A DNA stretch of 31,749 nt, taken from positions 1 through 31,749 of the forward strand of contig JAZQWL010000041.1 of NCBI GenBank assembly GCA_045632305.1, written 5' to 3'. The stretch's first letter is position 1; each line of letters opens with the position of its first letter. A model generated the notes under the pieces. The model searched no databases, had not been told where the DNA came from, and worked only from the letters and a program-made list of their open reading frames with translations. Positions 7,113 through 14,021 of the stretch are shown piece by piece. The stretch comes from SVTX01 sp045632305. GTDB taxonomy: Bacteria; Bacillota; Clostridia; Oscillospirales; CAG-272. The position numbers and the translations under genes are program-made.

Positions 7113-8135
7113 TTAGTTGTTTTTGTCTTGGGCATCTACTAAAACCCAAATTGGACGATTTTCGCATTCGTGCTTTAAATAGAACGATTTTTTATCTTTA
7201 AGGGGTTGGTATACATATTTATCATCAGCATATGTATATTCAATGCAATTATAGTGAGAAAAATTTCTATACATTCCACCTTCGTGATTGCGATTGATAA
7301 AAATCACGTCTCCTTTTTCGATGTTTTTTACTTTCATCCATGAATAATTAGTGCTCCATAATTCATTTAAAGGTTTGCCTGTGCAACCAATTGTATTACG
7401 TTTTACAGCATCAATAAATTCGTTTTCGGTATATATTTCCGTAGGAACAAAATATCTGATTGTGGATTTAAGTTCTGTTGAAGATTCTCTACGCAGAAGT
7501 TCTTTAACTCTATAAATTTTACCAGATTTCACTTGAATATATACCTTATGATTAAGTAAGTTGTCAGGATTTTCAGAGATTCTAAAGAAGCCCCAGGCAT
7601 TGTCTTCCAATATTTCTATATTGCCGTCTGCCGCATTCTTGTCTTCAGCATGGGGCAGATCGCAGAGCCAAACGGTATCGATGGAAAGATTAGAGTAAAA
7701 TTCGTTTCGTTTTTCAAAGTCCATTGCGATATATGAGTGTTGAAATTCAATACAAGTTTGAGTTCTTGAATAAAACGCATCTGCATACTTGCATTTGTTT
7801 GTTTCGTGATTTTTTATGTGCTTTTCTATTTCACAAAAATGCAAGAATTTATTTTTCCATTCTTGATGCCATTGAGTTTCATAAAATCTTCGTTTAAACA
7901 TAAGAAAATCTTCTCTTGACGGTCGATCTGGGTACATATTTTTATAGTCTTCATAAGACATATATAATCTAAAATATGGCCTACCGTTATTTTTAGCTCT
8001 ACATACATATTGAACTTTTTGCTCGTATTTAGTATCAACAAATTGGGTATCTCGGCTATATAATCCATTTTTTACATCTTCTGCGGTCACTTCAATTTGT
8101 TCTTCGTTGTTTCGAAAAATAAATGCTTTTTCCAT
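7113..8135 (-). CDS. CoiA-like nuclease domain protein
   Basis: About 340 residues. The middle resembles the competence protein CoiA-like nuclease family (PD-(D/E)XK-type): numbering from the start used here, H90 with W93-K94 (WHQEWKNKF), an Asp at 119 (KYADAFY) and the E-x-Q pair E130/Q132 (CIEFQHSYI), followed by a Y-N-L-x-x-D-T-V-W strand. The first 50 residues contain VQYVCRAKNNGRPYFRL, resembling the N-terminal region of CoiA proteins. The C-terminal 150 residues are unassigned. CoiA promotes recombination of incoming DNA in competent bacteria; whether this relative does so is not known. ATG 8147 is also open but GAAGGA touches it with no spacing; ATG 8135 has the same site 12 bases upstream and is preferred. 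Last gene of an AT-rich three-gene operon, where the XRE stop overlaps ATG 8147. Confidence 0.6.
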   Translation of the reverse strand: MEKAFIFRNNEEQIEVTAEDVKNGLYSRDTQFVDTKYEQKVQYVCRAKNNGRPYFRLYMSYEDYKNMYPDRPSREDFLMFKRRFYETQWHQEWKNKFLHFCEIEKHIKNHETNKCKYADAFYSRTQTCIEFQHSYIAMDFEKRNEFYSNLSIDTVWLCDLPHAEDKNAADGNIEILEDNAWGFFRISENPDNLLNHKVYIQVKSGKIYRVKELLRRESSTELKSTIRYFVPTEIYTENEFIDAVKRNTIGCTGKPLNELWSTNYSWMKVKNIEKGDVIFINRNHEGGMYRNFSHYNCIEYTYADDKYVYQPLKDKKSFYLKHECENRPIWVLVDAQDKNN

Positions 8136-8143
8136 ATTGTTTA

Positions 8144-8359
8144 TCATTCCTTCTCAAAATAGAATAAATCTTCAAACTTGCATTCAAGTGCTATACATAA
8201 TAGTGCGGCAAGATATGCGGTAGGACAGAACTGGCTCGTTTCTATCGAGCTAATGGTGTTTTTGGATGATCCAACAATCTCAGCGAGTTGCGTTTGCGTA
8301 AGACCTGCCTTTTGCCTATATTCTTTGAGGTTGTTCTTTAATTTAAGATGTGAATTCAT
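8144..8359 (-). CDS. XRE-family regulator of the nuclease cassette
   Basis: 71 residues, a single helix-turn-helix domain (GLTQTQLAEIVGSSKNTISS, then an ET-x-Q turn in place of the usual E-x-G-x, then AALLCIALECKFEDLFYFEK at the C-terminus). A longer open frame to 8482 exists, but it overlaps the membrane protein gene; AGGTGG lies a few bases before ATG 8359, and that ATG overlaps the upstream stop by one base, so translational coupling is likely. It is the natural candidate to bind the three CAAGAAAACTTGG-like sites in the cassette promoter. Confidence 0.88.
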   Translation of the reverse strand: MNSHLKLKNNLKEYRQKAGLTQTQLAEIVGSSKNTISSIETSQFCPTAYLAALLCIALECKFEDLFYFEKE

Positions 8360-8679
8360 TATGATACCACCTGTACTATAAATGCTAAGAGTGCAAACAA
8401 AACTATAATAGCTTCTACACATCCAATAACTATCAAATATATCTTTTTTGTTTTTATTCCTTCGTATAGTGACTGCACGCAAGTTGCAGTCATACCAACG
8501 GCAATTAAACTGACGTTTATCGAGCCCTTAATAAAATATTCTACTAAAAATAAAATCACACCAACTATTAAGGCAATTGCAGAACCTAAAAGGTTGCTTC
8601 TGACTGATGCCTTGTTTTCGTATTCTTGTCCTCTGATTTTGTTGCTTCTAGCAGCTTCCAAAATTGTTTTGTTATCCAT
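8359..8679 (-). CDS. Small multi-pass membrane protein (DUF6442-like)
   Basis: 106 residues. A charged N-terminal helix (KTILEAARSNKIRGQEYENK) is followed by three hydrophobic segments at about residues 29-50, 54-74 and 79-103. The N-terminal helix plus hydrophobic bundle is what I recall of DUF6442 proteins, which often sit beside XRE regulators in Bacillota; this family name is from memory and not checked. The frame is open to ATG 8697, but the ribosome site CAGGAGAT is eight bases before ATG 8679 and is internal to the longer version, so 8679 is chosen. First gene of the operon. Role unknown. Confidence 0.75.
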   Translation of the reverse strand: MDNKTILEAARSNKIRGQEYENKASVRSNLLGSAIALIVGVILFLVEYFIKGSINVSLIAVGMTATCVQSLYEGIKTKKIYLIVIGCVEAIIVLFALLAFIVQVVS

Positions 8680-8691
8680 AAAAATCTCCTG

Positions 8692-8764
8692 TTCCAAGTT
8701 TTCTTGTATTTATTATAGCATTCCAAGTTTTCTTTGTCAAGAGATTTCCCAAATTTTCTTGGAA
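8692..8764 (-). promoter_or_regulatory. Cassette promoter with three operator copies
   Basis: On the minus strand: TTGACA (8740-8735), 17-bp spacer, TATAAT (8717-8712), consensus promoter. Three related sites surround it. On the plus strand they read TTCCAAGTTTTCTTG (8692-8706), TTCCAAGTTTTCTTTG (8721-8736) and TTCCCAAATTTTCTTGGAA (8746-8764). The core is the quasi-palindrome CCAAG-AAAA-CTTGG. One covers the spacer and edge of the -35, one flanks the -35 and one lies just before the first ribosome site. This spacing fits tight autorepression by the XRE protein. Confidence 0.75.
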
Positions 8765-8800
8765 TTTTTGAGAAAGATATACAAAAAGATTTTGAAAGTA

Positions 8801-8834
8801 AAATGAAAAACGGGCGGATGTGGAATCCGCCCGT
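8801..8834 (-). terminator. Terminator of the pyr operon
   Basis: ACGGGCGGAT (8810-8819) pairs with ATCCGCCCGT (8825-8834), 10 bp, loop of five; on the minus strand TTTTTCATTTT follows. It ends transcription after pgeF. Confidence 0.9.
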
Positions 8835-8851
8835 ATGAGTTTTATTAAACT

Positions 8852-9658
8852 TTATCCCATCCAAATCACCGAAAGCATAGTTCCGCGGTTACCGCCCGAA
8901 TATCTGTGGGAATAGTATTTTTCGGGGTTACAGAAGGTACATTCGTCTATTGTATCAATGTTTTCCTTCGGCACGCCGACTGATTCAAGCAGGCGAGTGT
9001 TGATACCAACAAGGTCGCACATATATTTTCCGTCGATGCCGGCTCTTTCTTTGCAAAAATCGTTTGCAAAATCTTCACCGAGGGCATTTACAGCTTCGTA
9101 AACGTCCTCACCGACTTCAAAGCAACACTTATGAATACAAGGACCTATGCAAGCGTAAATGTTCTGCGGCTTTACACCGTATAGAGAAACAAGCTTTTCC
9201 ACTGCGACCTTTTGAATGCCGCCAACAGTTCCTCGCCAGCCGGCGTGAACTGCGCCTACGGCAATTACTTCGCCCGAGTCAGAGCGGCATTCAAGAAGAA
9301 TCGGAACACAGTCGGCAGTCTTGACACCGAGCGTTACGCCACGCTTATTTGTAATATATCCGTCTGCAAACTTATGCTCGTATTCGTCAAAATCGCGTTT
9401 GAAATATCCCATACCGCAAAAGCTTTCATCAACCTCGAGTACCTCGATTGAATGTGTTTGGGGCAGGGAAACGATACTTTTTTCATCAAATCCTGCCACC
9501 TTGGCAAAAATCTCGAGATTTTTCATAACGGTGTCATCACCGTCGCCTCGACCGAATCCGAGATTTAAATATTTTGTGTGTTCAAGAGAACTCACCCCTC
9601 CTGTGCGAGTCGAGAATGCGTGGGGAGAGGTGAGTTTTTTGGATCTTTCTATAATCAT
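8852..9658 (-). CDS. pgeF: Purine nucleoside phosphorylase / laccase-domain protein
   Basis: 268 residues of the YfiH/YlmD/PgeF family, known as zinc-dependent enzymes acting on purine nucleosides (adenosine and inosine phosphorolysis, adenosine deamination) and earlier called polyphenol oxidase or laccase-domain proteins. The zinc ligands are visible: His69 (LPQTHS), Cys117 (KTADCVP) and His138 (AVHAGWRG). Other signatures are ACIGPCI (169-175) and the C-terminal HRYSGGNRGTMLSVIWM (251-267). Length matches the family. Its ATG overlaps the pyrI stop (ATGA), so it is translated as the last gene of the pyr operon, directly before the terminator. This family more often sits near cell-division or ylm genes, so its place with pyrimidine synthesis is notable. 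The ribosome site is weak and coupling to pyrI probably drives it. Confidence 0.92.
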   Translation of the reverse strand: MIIERSKKLTSPHAFSTRTGGVSSLEHTKYLNLGFGRGDGDDTVMKNLEIFAKVAGFDEKSIVSLPQTHSIEVLEVDESFCGMGYFKRDFDEYEHKFADGYITNKRGVTLGVKTADCVPILLECRSDSGEVIAVGAVHAGWRGTVGGIQKVAVEKLVSLYGVKPQNIYACIGPCIHKCCFEVGEDVYEAVNALGEDFANDFCKERAGIDGKYMCDLVGINTRLLESVGVPKENIDTIDECTFCNPEKYYSHRYSGGNRGTMLSVIWMG

Positions 9659-10080
9659 TTTTTCTTGTTTGCCTGCGTTTCACACCAGAGGCAACGGTAA
9701 ACGCGCTCGTTTTTGTTTGTGAGCTTGAATACGTGGTCGAGCTCCTGCTCGGTGGACGTGATGCATCTGGGATTTTTGCAGAAAATTACGTTTGTAAGCT
9801 TTTCCGGAAGAGAGATGCTTCGCTTTTCAATTCTCTCTCCGCCTCGGATAATATTTACCGTAACACCGGGAGCCACGTAGCCGAGGATATCCATATTAAT
9901 ATCAATATCCGCGTCAATCTTGATAATATCCTTTTTGCCCATTTTCGCGCTCTGCACGTTTTTGATAAGCGCGATGGAGCATTCGAGGGAGTCGAGCCCT
10001 AAAAGGTTGTAGATCTCCATGCCGAGCCCTGCGGGGATATGGTCGATAACGATACCGTTCTTAATTGAATCTATATGCAT
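9655..10080 (-). CDS. pyrI: Aspartate carbamoyltransferase regulatory chain
   Basis: 141 residues. PyrI binds the PyrB catalytic chain through a zinc domain and conveys nucleotide feedback (ATP, CTP, UTP) to it. The allosteric domain occupies about residues 1-95 (IKNGIVIDHIPAGLG at the start, the usual opening). The zinc domain has CKNPRC (Cys101, Cys106) and CLWC (Cys130, Cys133), the expected four ligands. GGGAGG precedes the ATG by six bases. It lies 12 bases after pyrB and overlaps pgeF by four. Somewhat shorter than E. coli PyrI (about 153) but normal for Clostridia. Confidence 0.96.
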   Translation of the reverse strand: MHIDSIKNGIVIDHIPAGLGMEIYNLLGLDSLECSIALIKNVQSAKMGKKDIIKIDADIDINMDILGYVAPGVTVNIIRGGERIEKRSISLPEKLTNVIFCKNPRCITSTEQELDHVFKLTNKNERVYRCLWCETQANKKK

Positions 10081-10092
10081 AATTTACCTCCC

Positions 10093-11010
10093 TTATACTT
10101 CGATGCCGAGAAGCATCATAATAAGTGCCATTCTCATGTACTTGCCGCACAGTACCTGCTTGAAATAGCAAGCTCTGGGATCGGAGTCGATCGCCACGGA
10201 AATTTCATTTACGCGGGGCAGGGGATGGAGAATGGAGAGATCGTCCTTTGCGTTCTTGAGCTTTTCGGGAGTAAGGATATAGCTATCTTTTAAGCGGAGG
10301 TAATCCTCTTCGTTAAAGAATCTTTCTCTCTGAACTCTCGTCATATAGAGAATATCGAGCTCGGGCATAACCTCTTCAAGAGAGGTCGTCTGCTTGTATT
10401 CGAGGTTGTGCGCCTTGAGTGTGTCCTTCTTAACGTAGCTCGGGAGCTTCAATTCCTCGGGGGAGATAAGAACGAACTTTACGTTTTCGTATCTTGAGAG
10501 CGCCTCAATAAGCGAGTGAACCGTTCTGCCGAACTTGAGGTCTCCGCAGAAGCCCACGGTAATATTGTCAAGGCGTCCCTTTTCGAGCTTGATCGTGCAG
10601 AGGTCGGCAAGCGTCTGTGTGGGGTGGTTGTGTCCACCGTCGCCTGCGTTGATTACGGGAATTGTAGAATTCATAGCCGCAACCAAGGGAGCGCCTTCTT
10701 TAGGATGACGCATAGCGATAATATCGGCATAGCAGGAAACTGTCTTTGCCGTATCGGCAACGCTCTCGCCCTTTGCTGCAGAGCTTGAGCCCGCGCTTGA
10801 AACCGAAAGCACGTTACCGCCAAGCTCGTACATAGCCGCTTCAAAGGAAAGACGAGTTCTTGTGGACGGCTCAAAGAAAAGTGTTGCGAGCTTTTTGTGT
10901 CGGCAAGCTTCCTGGTATTTTTCGGGATTTGCAATTATGTCCTCGCTCTTTGCGATGAGCTTGTCAATTTCTTCAATTGTGAGGTCACGAATGTCTATAA
11001 GACTTCTCAT
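10093..11010 (-). CDS. pyrB: Aspartate carbamoyltransferase catalytic chain
   Basis: 305 residues. It joins carbamoyl phosphate and aspartate to carbamoyl aspartate, the committed step to UMP. The carbamoyl-phosphate motif FEPSTRTRLSFE (46-57), GESVADT (81-87), the GHNHPTQTLADL block (126-137) and the C-terminal HPLPRV are all present. An in-frame ATG at 11022 would touch the purine-rich sequence with no spacing; ATG 11010 has GGAG seven bases upstream and gives the family length. A GC-rich hairpin lies immediately before that ribosome site. Paired with pyrI downstream, so the enzyme is likely the allosteric dodecamer. Confidence 0.97.
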   Translation of the reverse strand: MRSLIDIRDLTIEEIDKLIAKSEDIIANPEKYQEACRHKKLATLFFEPSTRTRLSFEAAMYELGGNVLSVSSAGSSSAAKGESVADTAKTVSCYADIIAMRHPKEGAPLVAAMNSTIPVINAGDGGHNHPTQTLADLCTIKLEKGRLDNITVGFCGDLKFGRTVHSLIEALSRYENVKFVLISPEELKLPSYVKKDTLKAHNLEYKQTTSLEEVMPELDILYMTRVQRERFFNEEDYLRLKDSYILTPEKLKNAKDDLSILHPLPRVNEISVAIDSDPRACYFKQVLCGKYMRMALIMMLLGIEV

Positions 11011-11016
11011 TTTAAT

Positions 11017-11040
11017 CTCCATTCCGCCGCACTCGGCGGC
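11017..11040 (-). promoter_or_regulatory. Leader hairpin at pyrB ribosome site
   Basis: CCGCCG (11024-11029) pairs with CGGCGG (11034-11039) around CACT, and the last bases run into GGAATGGAG, the ribosome site. On the minus strand GCGGCGGAATGGAG is nearly identical to GCGGCGGAACGGAG in front of guaB, which also has a pairing GCCGC upstream. Confidence 0.5.
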
Positions 11041-11069
11041 ACAAATAGTAATCGATGAATTTTACCGCA

Positions 11070-11139
11070 GAGGCAAAATTTGCGCGTGAAGAAGTATATT
11101 TCGCTTTCAAAGGGATGCAACTTTCACGCTGTTTGCCTC
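11070..11139 (-). other. Structured pyrE-pyrB intergenic RNA element
   Basis: GAGGCAAA (11070-11077) pairs with TTTGCCTC (11132-11139), and inside it CGTGAA (11085-11090) pairs with TTCACG (11123-11128). The two stems are separated by short internal loops. It could tune expression of pyrB-pyrI relative to the upstream genes, or protect mRNA ends. Confidence 0.45.
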
Positions 11140-11146
11140 CGTCAGA

Positions 11147-11800
11147 TTATTTTGCACCGTAAACTGTAAGGTAGTTCTTTATTCTTTCGATATCCTCGGG
11201 GTTGTGGCCCTTTTCTTCGAGATATTCGATAATGTCGTAAACGTCAACGATGGAGTATACAGGGAAGCCGAACTGTTCTTCGATCTCCGCCATAGCACCC
11301 TTCTCGCCCTGACCCTTTTCCTTGCGGTCAACCATGATGAACGTTGCGGCAACCTTTACGCCCTCGAGGTGGGAGAGGATCTCCATGCTCTCACGAATAG
11401 CAGTGCCCGCTGTGATTACGTCCTCGATAATAACGATTTCTTCACCGGGTGTGGGAACGTAGCCGACGAATACGCCGCCTTCACCGTGGTCCTTAACTTC
11501 TTTTCTGTTGAAGAAGAAGGGAACGTTAAGACCCCACTTTGAGAGAGCAACCGCCGCGGAAACGGAAAGGGAAATACCCTTGTATGCAGGACCGTAAAGA
11601 ACGCTCTGCTTATCACCGAGCTTCTCACGGTATGCCTTTGCGTAGAACTCACCGAGAGTTGCGATGTCGTTACCTGTCTTGATCATACCTGCATTAATGA
11701 AGTAGGGTATCTTGCGTCCGCTCTTTGCTGTGAAGTCACCGAAACGAAGAACGCCTGCGGACTCTAAAAATTGTATAAATTCTCTTTTGTAGTTTTCCAT
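11147..11800 (-). CDS. pyrE: Orotate phosphoribosyltransferase
   Basis: 217 residues. It attaches orotate to PRPP to give OMP. The PRPP-binding motif is VIIEDVITAGTAI (123-135); the catalytic loop FNRKEVKDHGEGG (98-110) carries the conserved Lys-x-x-Lys-x-His-Gly arrangement. The frame is open for 32 more codons to 11896, but those run through the hairpin repeat next to it; AGGAG stands before ATG 11800 and fits the family. It follows the inserted DUF559 cassette within the operon, so its transcription probably has to pass through that insertion. Confidence 0.96.
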   Translation of the reverse strand: MENYKREFIQFLESAGVLRFGDFTAKSGRKIPYFINAGMIKTGNDIATLGEFYAKAYREKLGDKQSVLYGPAYKGISLSVSAAVALSKWGLNVPFFFNRKEVKDHGEGGVFVGYVPTPGEEIVIIEDVITAGTAIRESMEILSHLEGVKVAATFIMVDRKEKGQGEKGAMAEIEEQFGFPVYSIVDVYDIIEYLEEKGHNPEDIERIKNYLTVYGAK

Positions 11801-11823
11801 AATTTTTCTCCTGTTCTTTAAAG

Positions 11824-11870
11824 GCCTTCTCCAGCGGAGAAGGGGGACCACGAAGTGGTGGATGAGGAGA
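11824..11870. repeat. Two-hairpin inverted repeat, left copy
   Basis: 47 bases made of two hairpins: CCTTCTCC-AGC-GGAGAAGG and ACCAC-GAA-GTGGT, ending in GGATGAGGAGA. An inverted copy stands at 12283-12331. Outside the apex of the second hairpin the two copies are identical (26 and 14 bases). Confidence 0.9.
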
Positions 11871-11882
11871 GCAATATTTATA

Positions 11883-12260
11883 TTACTTTCTTTCAACCAA
11901 ATTATCTTCGGATAACCCTAAAATTTTCAAAATTTCATAACACACTATAGGAAAATTCATTTTAATATCAAAGTTTGAAAATCTCAAAACTTGATTTCCA
12001 AGCAATTTTAAATCGTAATCTCTTTGTTTGTCGGCTTCAAGGTGTTCTTTTTCTTTATGCTGTATTCCGTCTATTTCAATTACAAGTCTTGCGCTTGGAA
12101 TATAAAAATCCACGATGTAATTTCCTATGTTTTTTTGCCTGTGTGAGGTTAATGGCAATTTCTTTAAAAAATCATACCAAAGGTGTTTTTCCTCTGCAGT
12201 CATATTTTTTCGAAGCTCTTGCGCATTTTTCACAAGGCCTTTATTGTATTTATATTGCAT
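11883..12260 (-). CDS. DUF559 endonuclease-like protein
   Basis: 125 residues, a full-length DUF559 protein, a family related to very short patch repair (Vsr-like) and PD-(D/E)XK nucleases. Visible signatures: LRKNMTAEEKHLWYDFL (16-32), QKNIGNYIVDFYIP (42-55) with Asp51, then LVIEIDGIQH (59-68) with Glu62, Asp64 and His68, and RDYDLKLLGNQVLRFSN (80-96). GAGGA lies seven bases before the ATG. It is inserted between pyrF and pyrE in the same direction as the operon and is enclosed by inverted two-hairpin repeats, which suggests that gene and repeats travel together. The lower GC content than the pyr genes agrees with acquisition. No target or activity can be stated; the catalytic residues look intact. 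Confidence 0.88.
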   Translation of the reverse strand: MQYKYNKGLVKNAQELRKNMTAEEKHLWYDFLKKLPLTSHRQKNIGNYIVDFYIPSARLVIEIDGIQHKEKEHLEADKQRDYDLKLLGNQVLRFSNFDIKMNFPIVCYEILKILGLSEDNLVERK

Positions 12261-12282
12261 AATTTAGTCCTCGGTAAATTGA

Positions 12283-12331
12283 TCTCCTCATCCACCGCCA
12301 AGGGCGGTCCCCCTTCTCCGCTGGAGAAGGC
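12283..12331. repeat. Two-hairpin inverted repeat, right copy
   Basis: Reverse complement of the left copy except for the second hairpin's tip: here it reads ACCGCC-CTT-GGCGGT (on the minus strand ACCGCC...), so the stem has changed bases on both sides and still pairs. Confidence 0.9.
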
Positions 12332-12367
12332 GTATAAGGAGATTTGTTTTGTTAAGGATCAATTATT

Positions 12368-13066
12368 TTAGTCGCAAAATTCTGATACGCAACGTCTGTA
12401 TGCAGCAACGGGGTCGGCTGCAGCTGTAATAGGTCTGCCAACTACAATATAGTCGGAGCCGATTCTCTTTGCTTCTGCGGGAGTCATAACTCTCTTCTGG
12501 TCGCCGATATCACCGTCTGCGAAACGAACACCGGGAGTAACTGTGCAGAAGTCAGAGCCGCATCTGTCGTGAACCTTGCCTGCTTCAAGAGGGGAGCAAA
12601 CGACACCGTCAAGACCTGCTATTTTAGCATTGTGAGCATAGTGCATAACAACCTCGTCGATGGGGGCATCGATAAGAAGGTCGCGAGTCATTCTTTCCTG
12701 GTCTGTGGATGTAAGCTGTGTAACTGCGATAAGCATAGGGCGTGTGCCGTCGGGACGTGTAAGCCCCTCGATTGCAGCTTCCATCATAGAAATTGTACCT
12801 GCAGCGTGGAGGTTTGTCATATCAACGTCGAGGCGAGAGAGAACTGCCATCGCCTTTTTAACTGTGTTAGGAATATCGTGAAGCTTGAGGTCGAGGAAGA
12901 TCTTGTGGCCTCTTGCCTTAATTTCGCGAACGATCTGGGGACCTTCTGCATAGAAGAGCTCCATGCCGATCTTCACGAAGGGCTTTTCATTTTCGAATTT
13001 GTCAAGAAAATTAAATACCTGTTCTGCACTTGCAAAGTCGCAAGCGATGATTACGTCTTTTCCCAT
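12368..13066 (-). CDS. pyrF: Orotidine 5'-phosphate decarboxylase
   Basis: 232 residues. It decarboxylates OMP to UMP, the last step of the pathway. Asp10 (IIACDFAS), Lys32 (VKIGMELF) and the catalytic cluster DLKLHDIPNTV (59-69, with Asp59, Lys61, Asp64) are present, and the phosphate loop VVGRPIT stands near the C-terminus. The length fits the short bacterial (E. coli/Bacillus) type. AGGAG lies before the ATG. The DUF559 cassette follows directly. Confidence 0.96.
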   Translation of the reverse strand: MGKDVIIACDFASAEQVFNFLDKFENEKPFVKIGMELFYAEGPQIVREIKARGHKIFLDLKLHDIPNTVKKAMAVLSRLDVDMTNLHAAGTISMMEAAIEGLTRPDGTRPMLIAVTQLTSTDQERMTRDLLIDAPIDEVVMHYAHNAKIAGLDGVVCSPLEAGKVHDRCGSDFCTVTPGVRFADGDIGDQKRVMTPAEAKRIGSDYIVVGRPITAAADPVAAYRRCVSEFCD

Positions 13067-13106
13067 TTTTAAATTCTCCTTTTATATTCAAATATTTAAA
13101 ACTAAA

Positions 13107-14021
13107 TTAGTGAGCCGCACCGATGATTTCGGAGAGCGAGGAAATACCGTACTTTTCCATTACTCTGGGAAGGTCTTCAATAATATCACGGCAAGCGTAG
13201 GGGTTGACGAGGTTTGCCGCACCAACCTCAACGGCAGACGCACCCGCGAGCATAAATTCAATTACGTCCTCTGCAGATTCAACGCCACCCATACCAACGA
13301 TCGGAATCTTTACCGCGTCATAAACCTGGTAAACCATACGAACCGCAACGGGCTTGATCGCAGGGCCCGAGAAACCGCCCATCTTGTTGGCAATTACGGG
13401 CTTCTTAGTCTTTAAGTTGATTCTCATGCCGAGGAGTGTGTTGATAAGACTTATACCGTCCGCACCCGCATCCTCGCATGCCTTTGCGATGCTTACGATG
13501 TCGGTAACGTTGGGGGAGAGCTTGATGATGATGGGCTTGTTTGTTACCTTTCTTACGGCACGAGTAACTTCTGCCGCCGCTTCGGGGTTAGTACCGAAGC
13601 TCATACCGCCACCGTGAACGTTGGGGCAGGAAACGTTTACCTCAAACCAGCCGATCTGTTCTTCAGCGTCAAGCTGCTGGACTGTGTACGCGTAGTCTTC
13701 AACGGAGAATCCCGAAACGTTTGCCATAACGGGCTTGTTGAATACTGCTTTGAGCTTGGGCATTTCGTATTTCATTACATCCTCAACACCGGGATTCTGA
13801 AGTCCTACGGCATTTATAAGACCGCTTGTACATTCAGCAATTCGGGGTGTGGGGTTGCCAAATCTCTTGTCCTTTGTAGTTCCCTTGAAAGAGAAGCTAC
13901 CGAGCATATTTATATCGTAAAGCTCTGCGAATTCATAGCCAAAGCCGAAGGTTCCGCTGGCGGGAATTATCGGATTATCCAGCTCAATACCGCAAAGTGT
14001 TGTTCTCAAATCTGTTCCCAT
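13107..14021 (-). CDS. pyrD: Dihydroorotate dehydrogenase, class 1B catalytic subunit
   Basis: 304 residues. It oxidises dihydroorotate to orotate with FMN; class 1B members pass electrons to NAD through PyrK. The active-site Cys132 lies in FEVNVSCPNVHGGG (127-139); the opening NPIIPASGTFGFG (16-28) and NAVGLQNPGVE (70-80) are typical of this class. The frame extends to 14060, but GGGAGG stands before ATG 14021, which also gives the family length. Its start overlaps the end of pyrK by 16 bases, so the two subunits are probably made in step. Confidence 0.96.
   Translation of the reverse strand: MGTDLRTTLCGIELDNPIIPASGTFGFGYEFAELYDINMLGSFSFKGTTKDKRFGNPTPRIAECTSGLINAVGLQNPGVEDVMKYEMPKLKAVFNKPVMANVSGFSVEDYAYTVQQLDAEEQIGWFEVNVSCPNVHGGGMSFGTNPEAAAEVTRAVRKVTNKPIIIKLSPNVTDIVSIAKACEDAGADGISLINTLLGMRINLKTKKPVIANKMGGFSGPAIKPVAVRMVYQVYDAVKIPIVGMGGVESAEDVIEFMLAGASAVEVGAANLVNPYACRDIIEDLPRVMEKYGISSLSEIIGAAH

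Noticed and set aside
8360..8482. N-terminal extension of the XRE regulator to 112 residues
   Set aside because: The extension lies wholly within the membrane protein gene, and a good ribosome site precedes the internal ATG at 8359.
11801..11896. Longer start for pyrE
   Set aside because: The additional codons read through the two-hairpin repeat; family length and AGGAG support ATG 11800.
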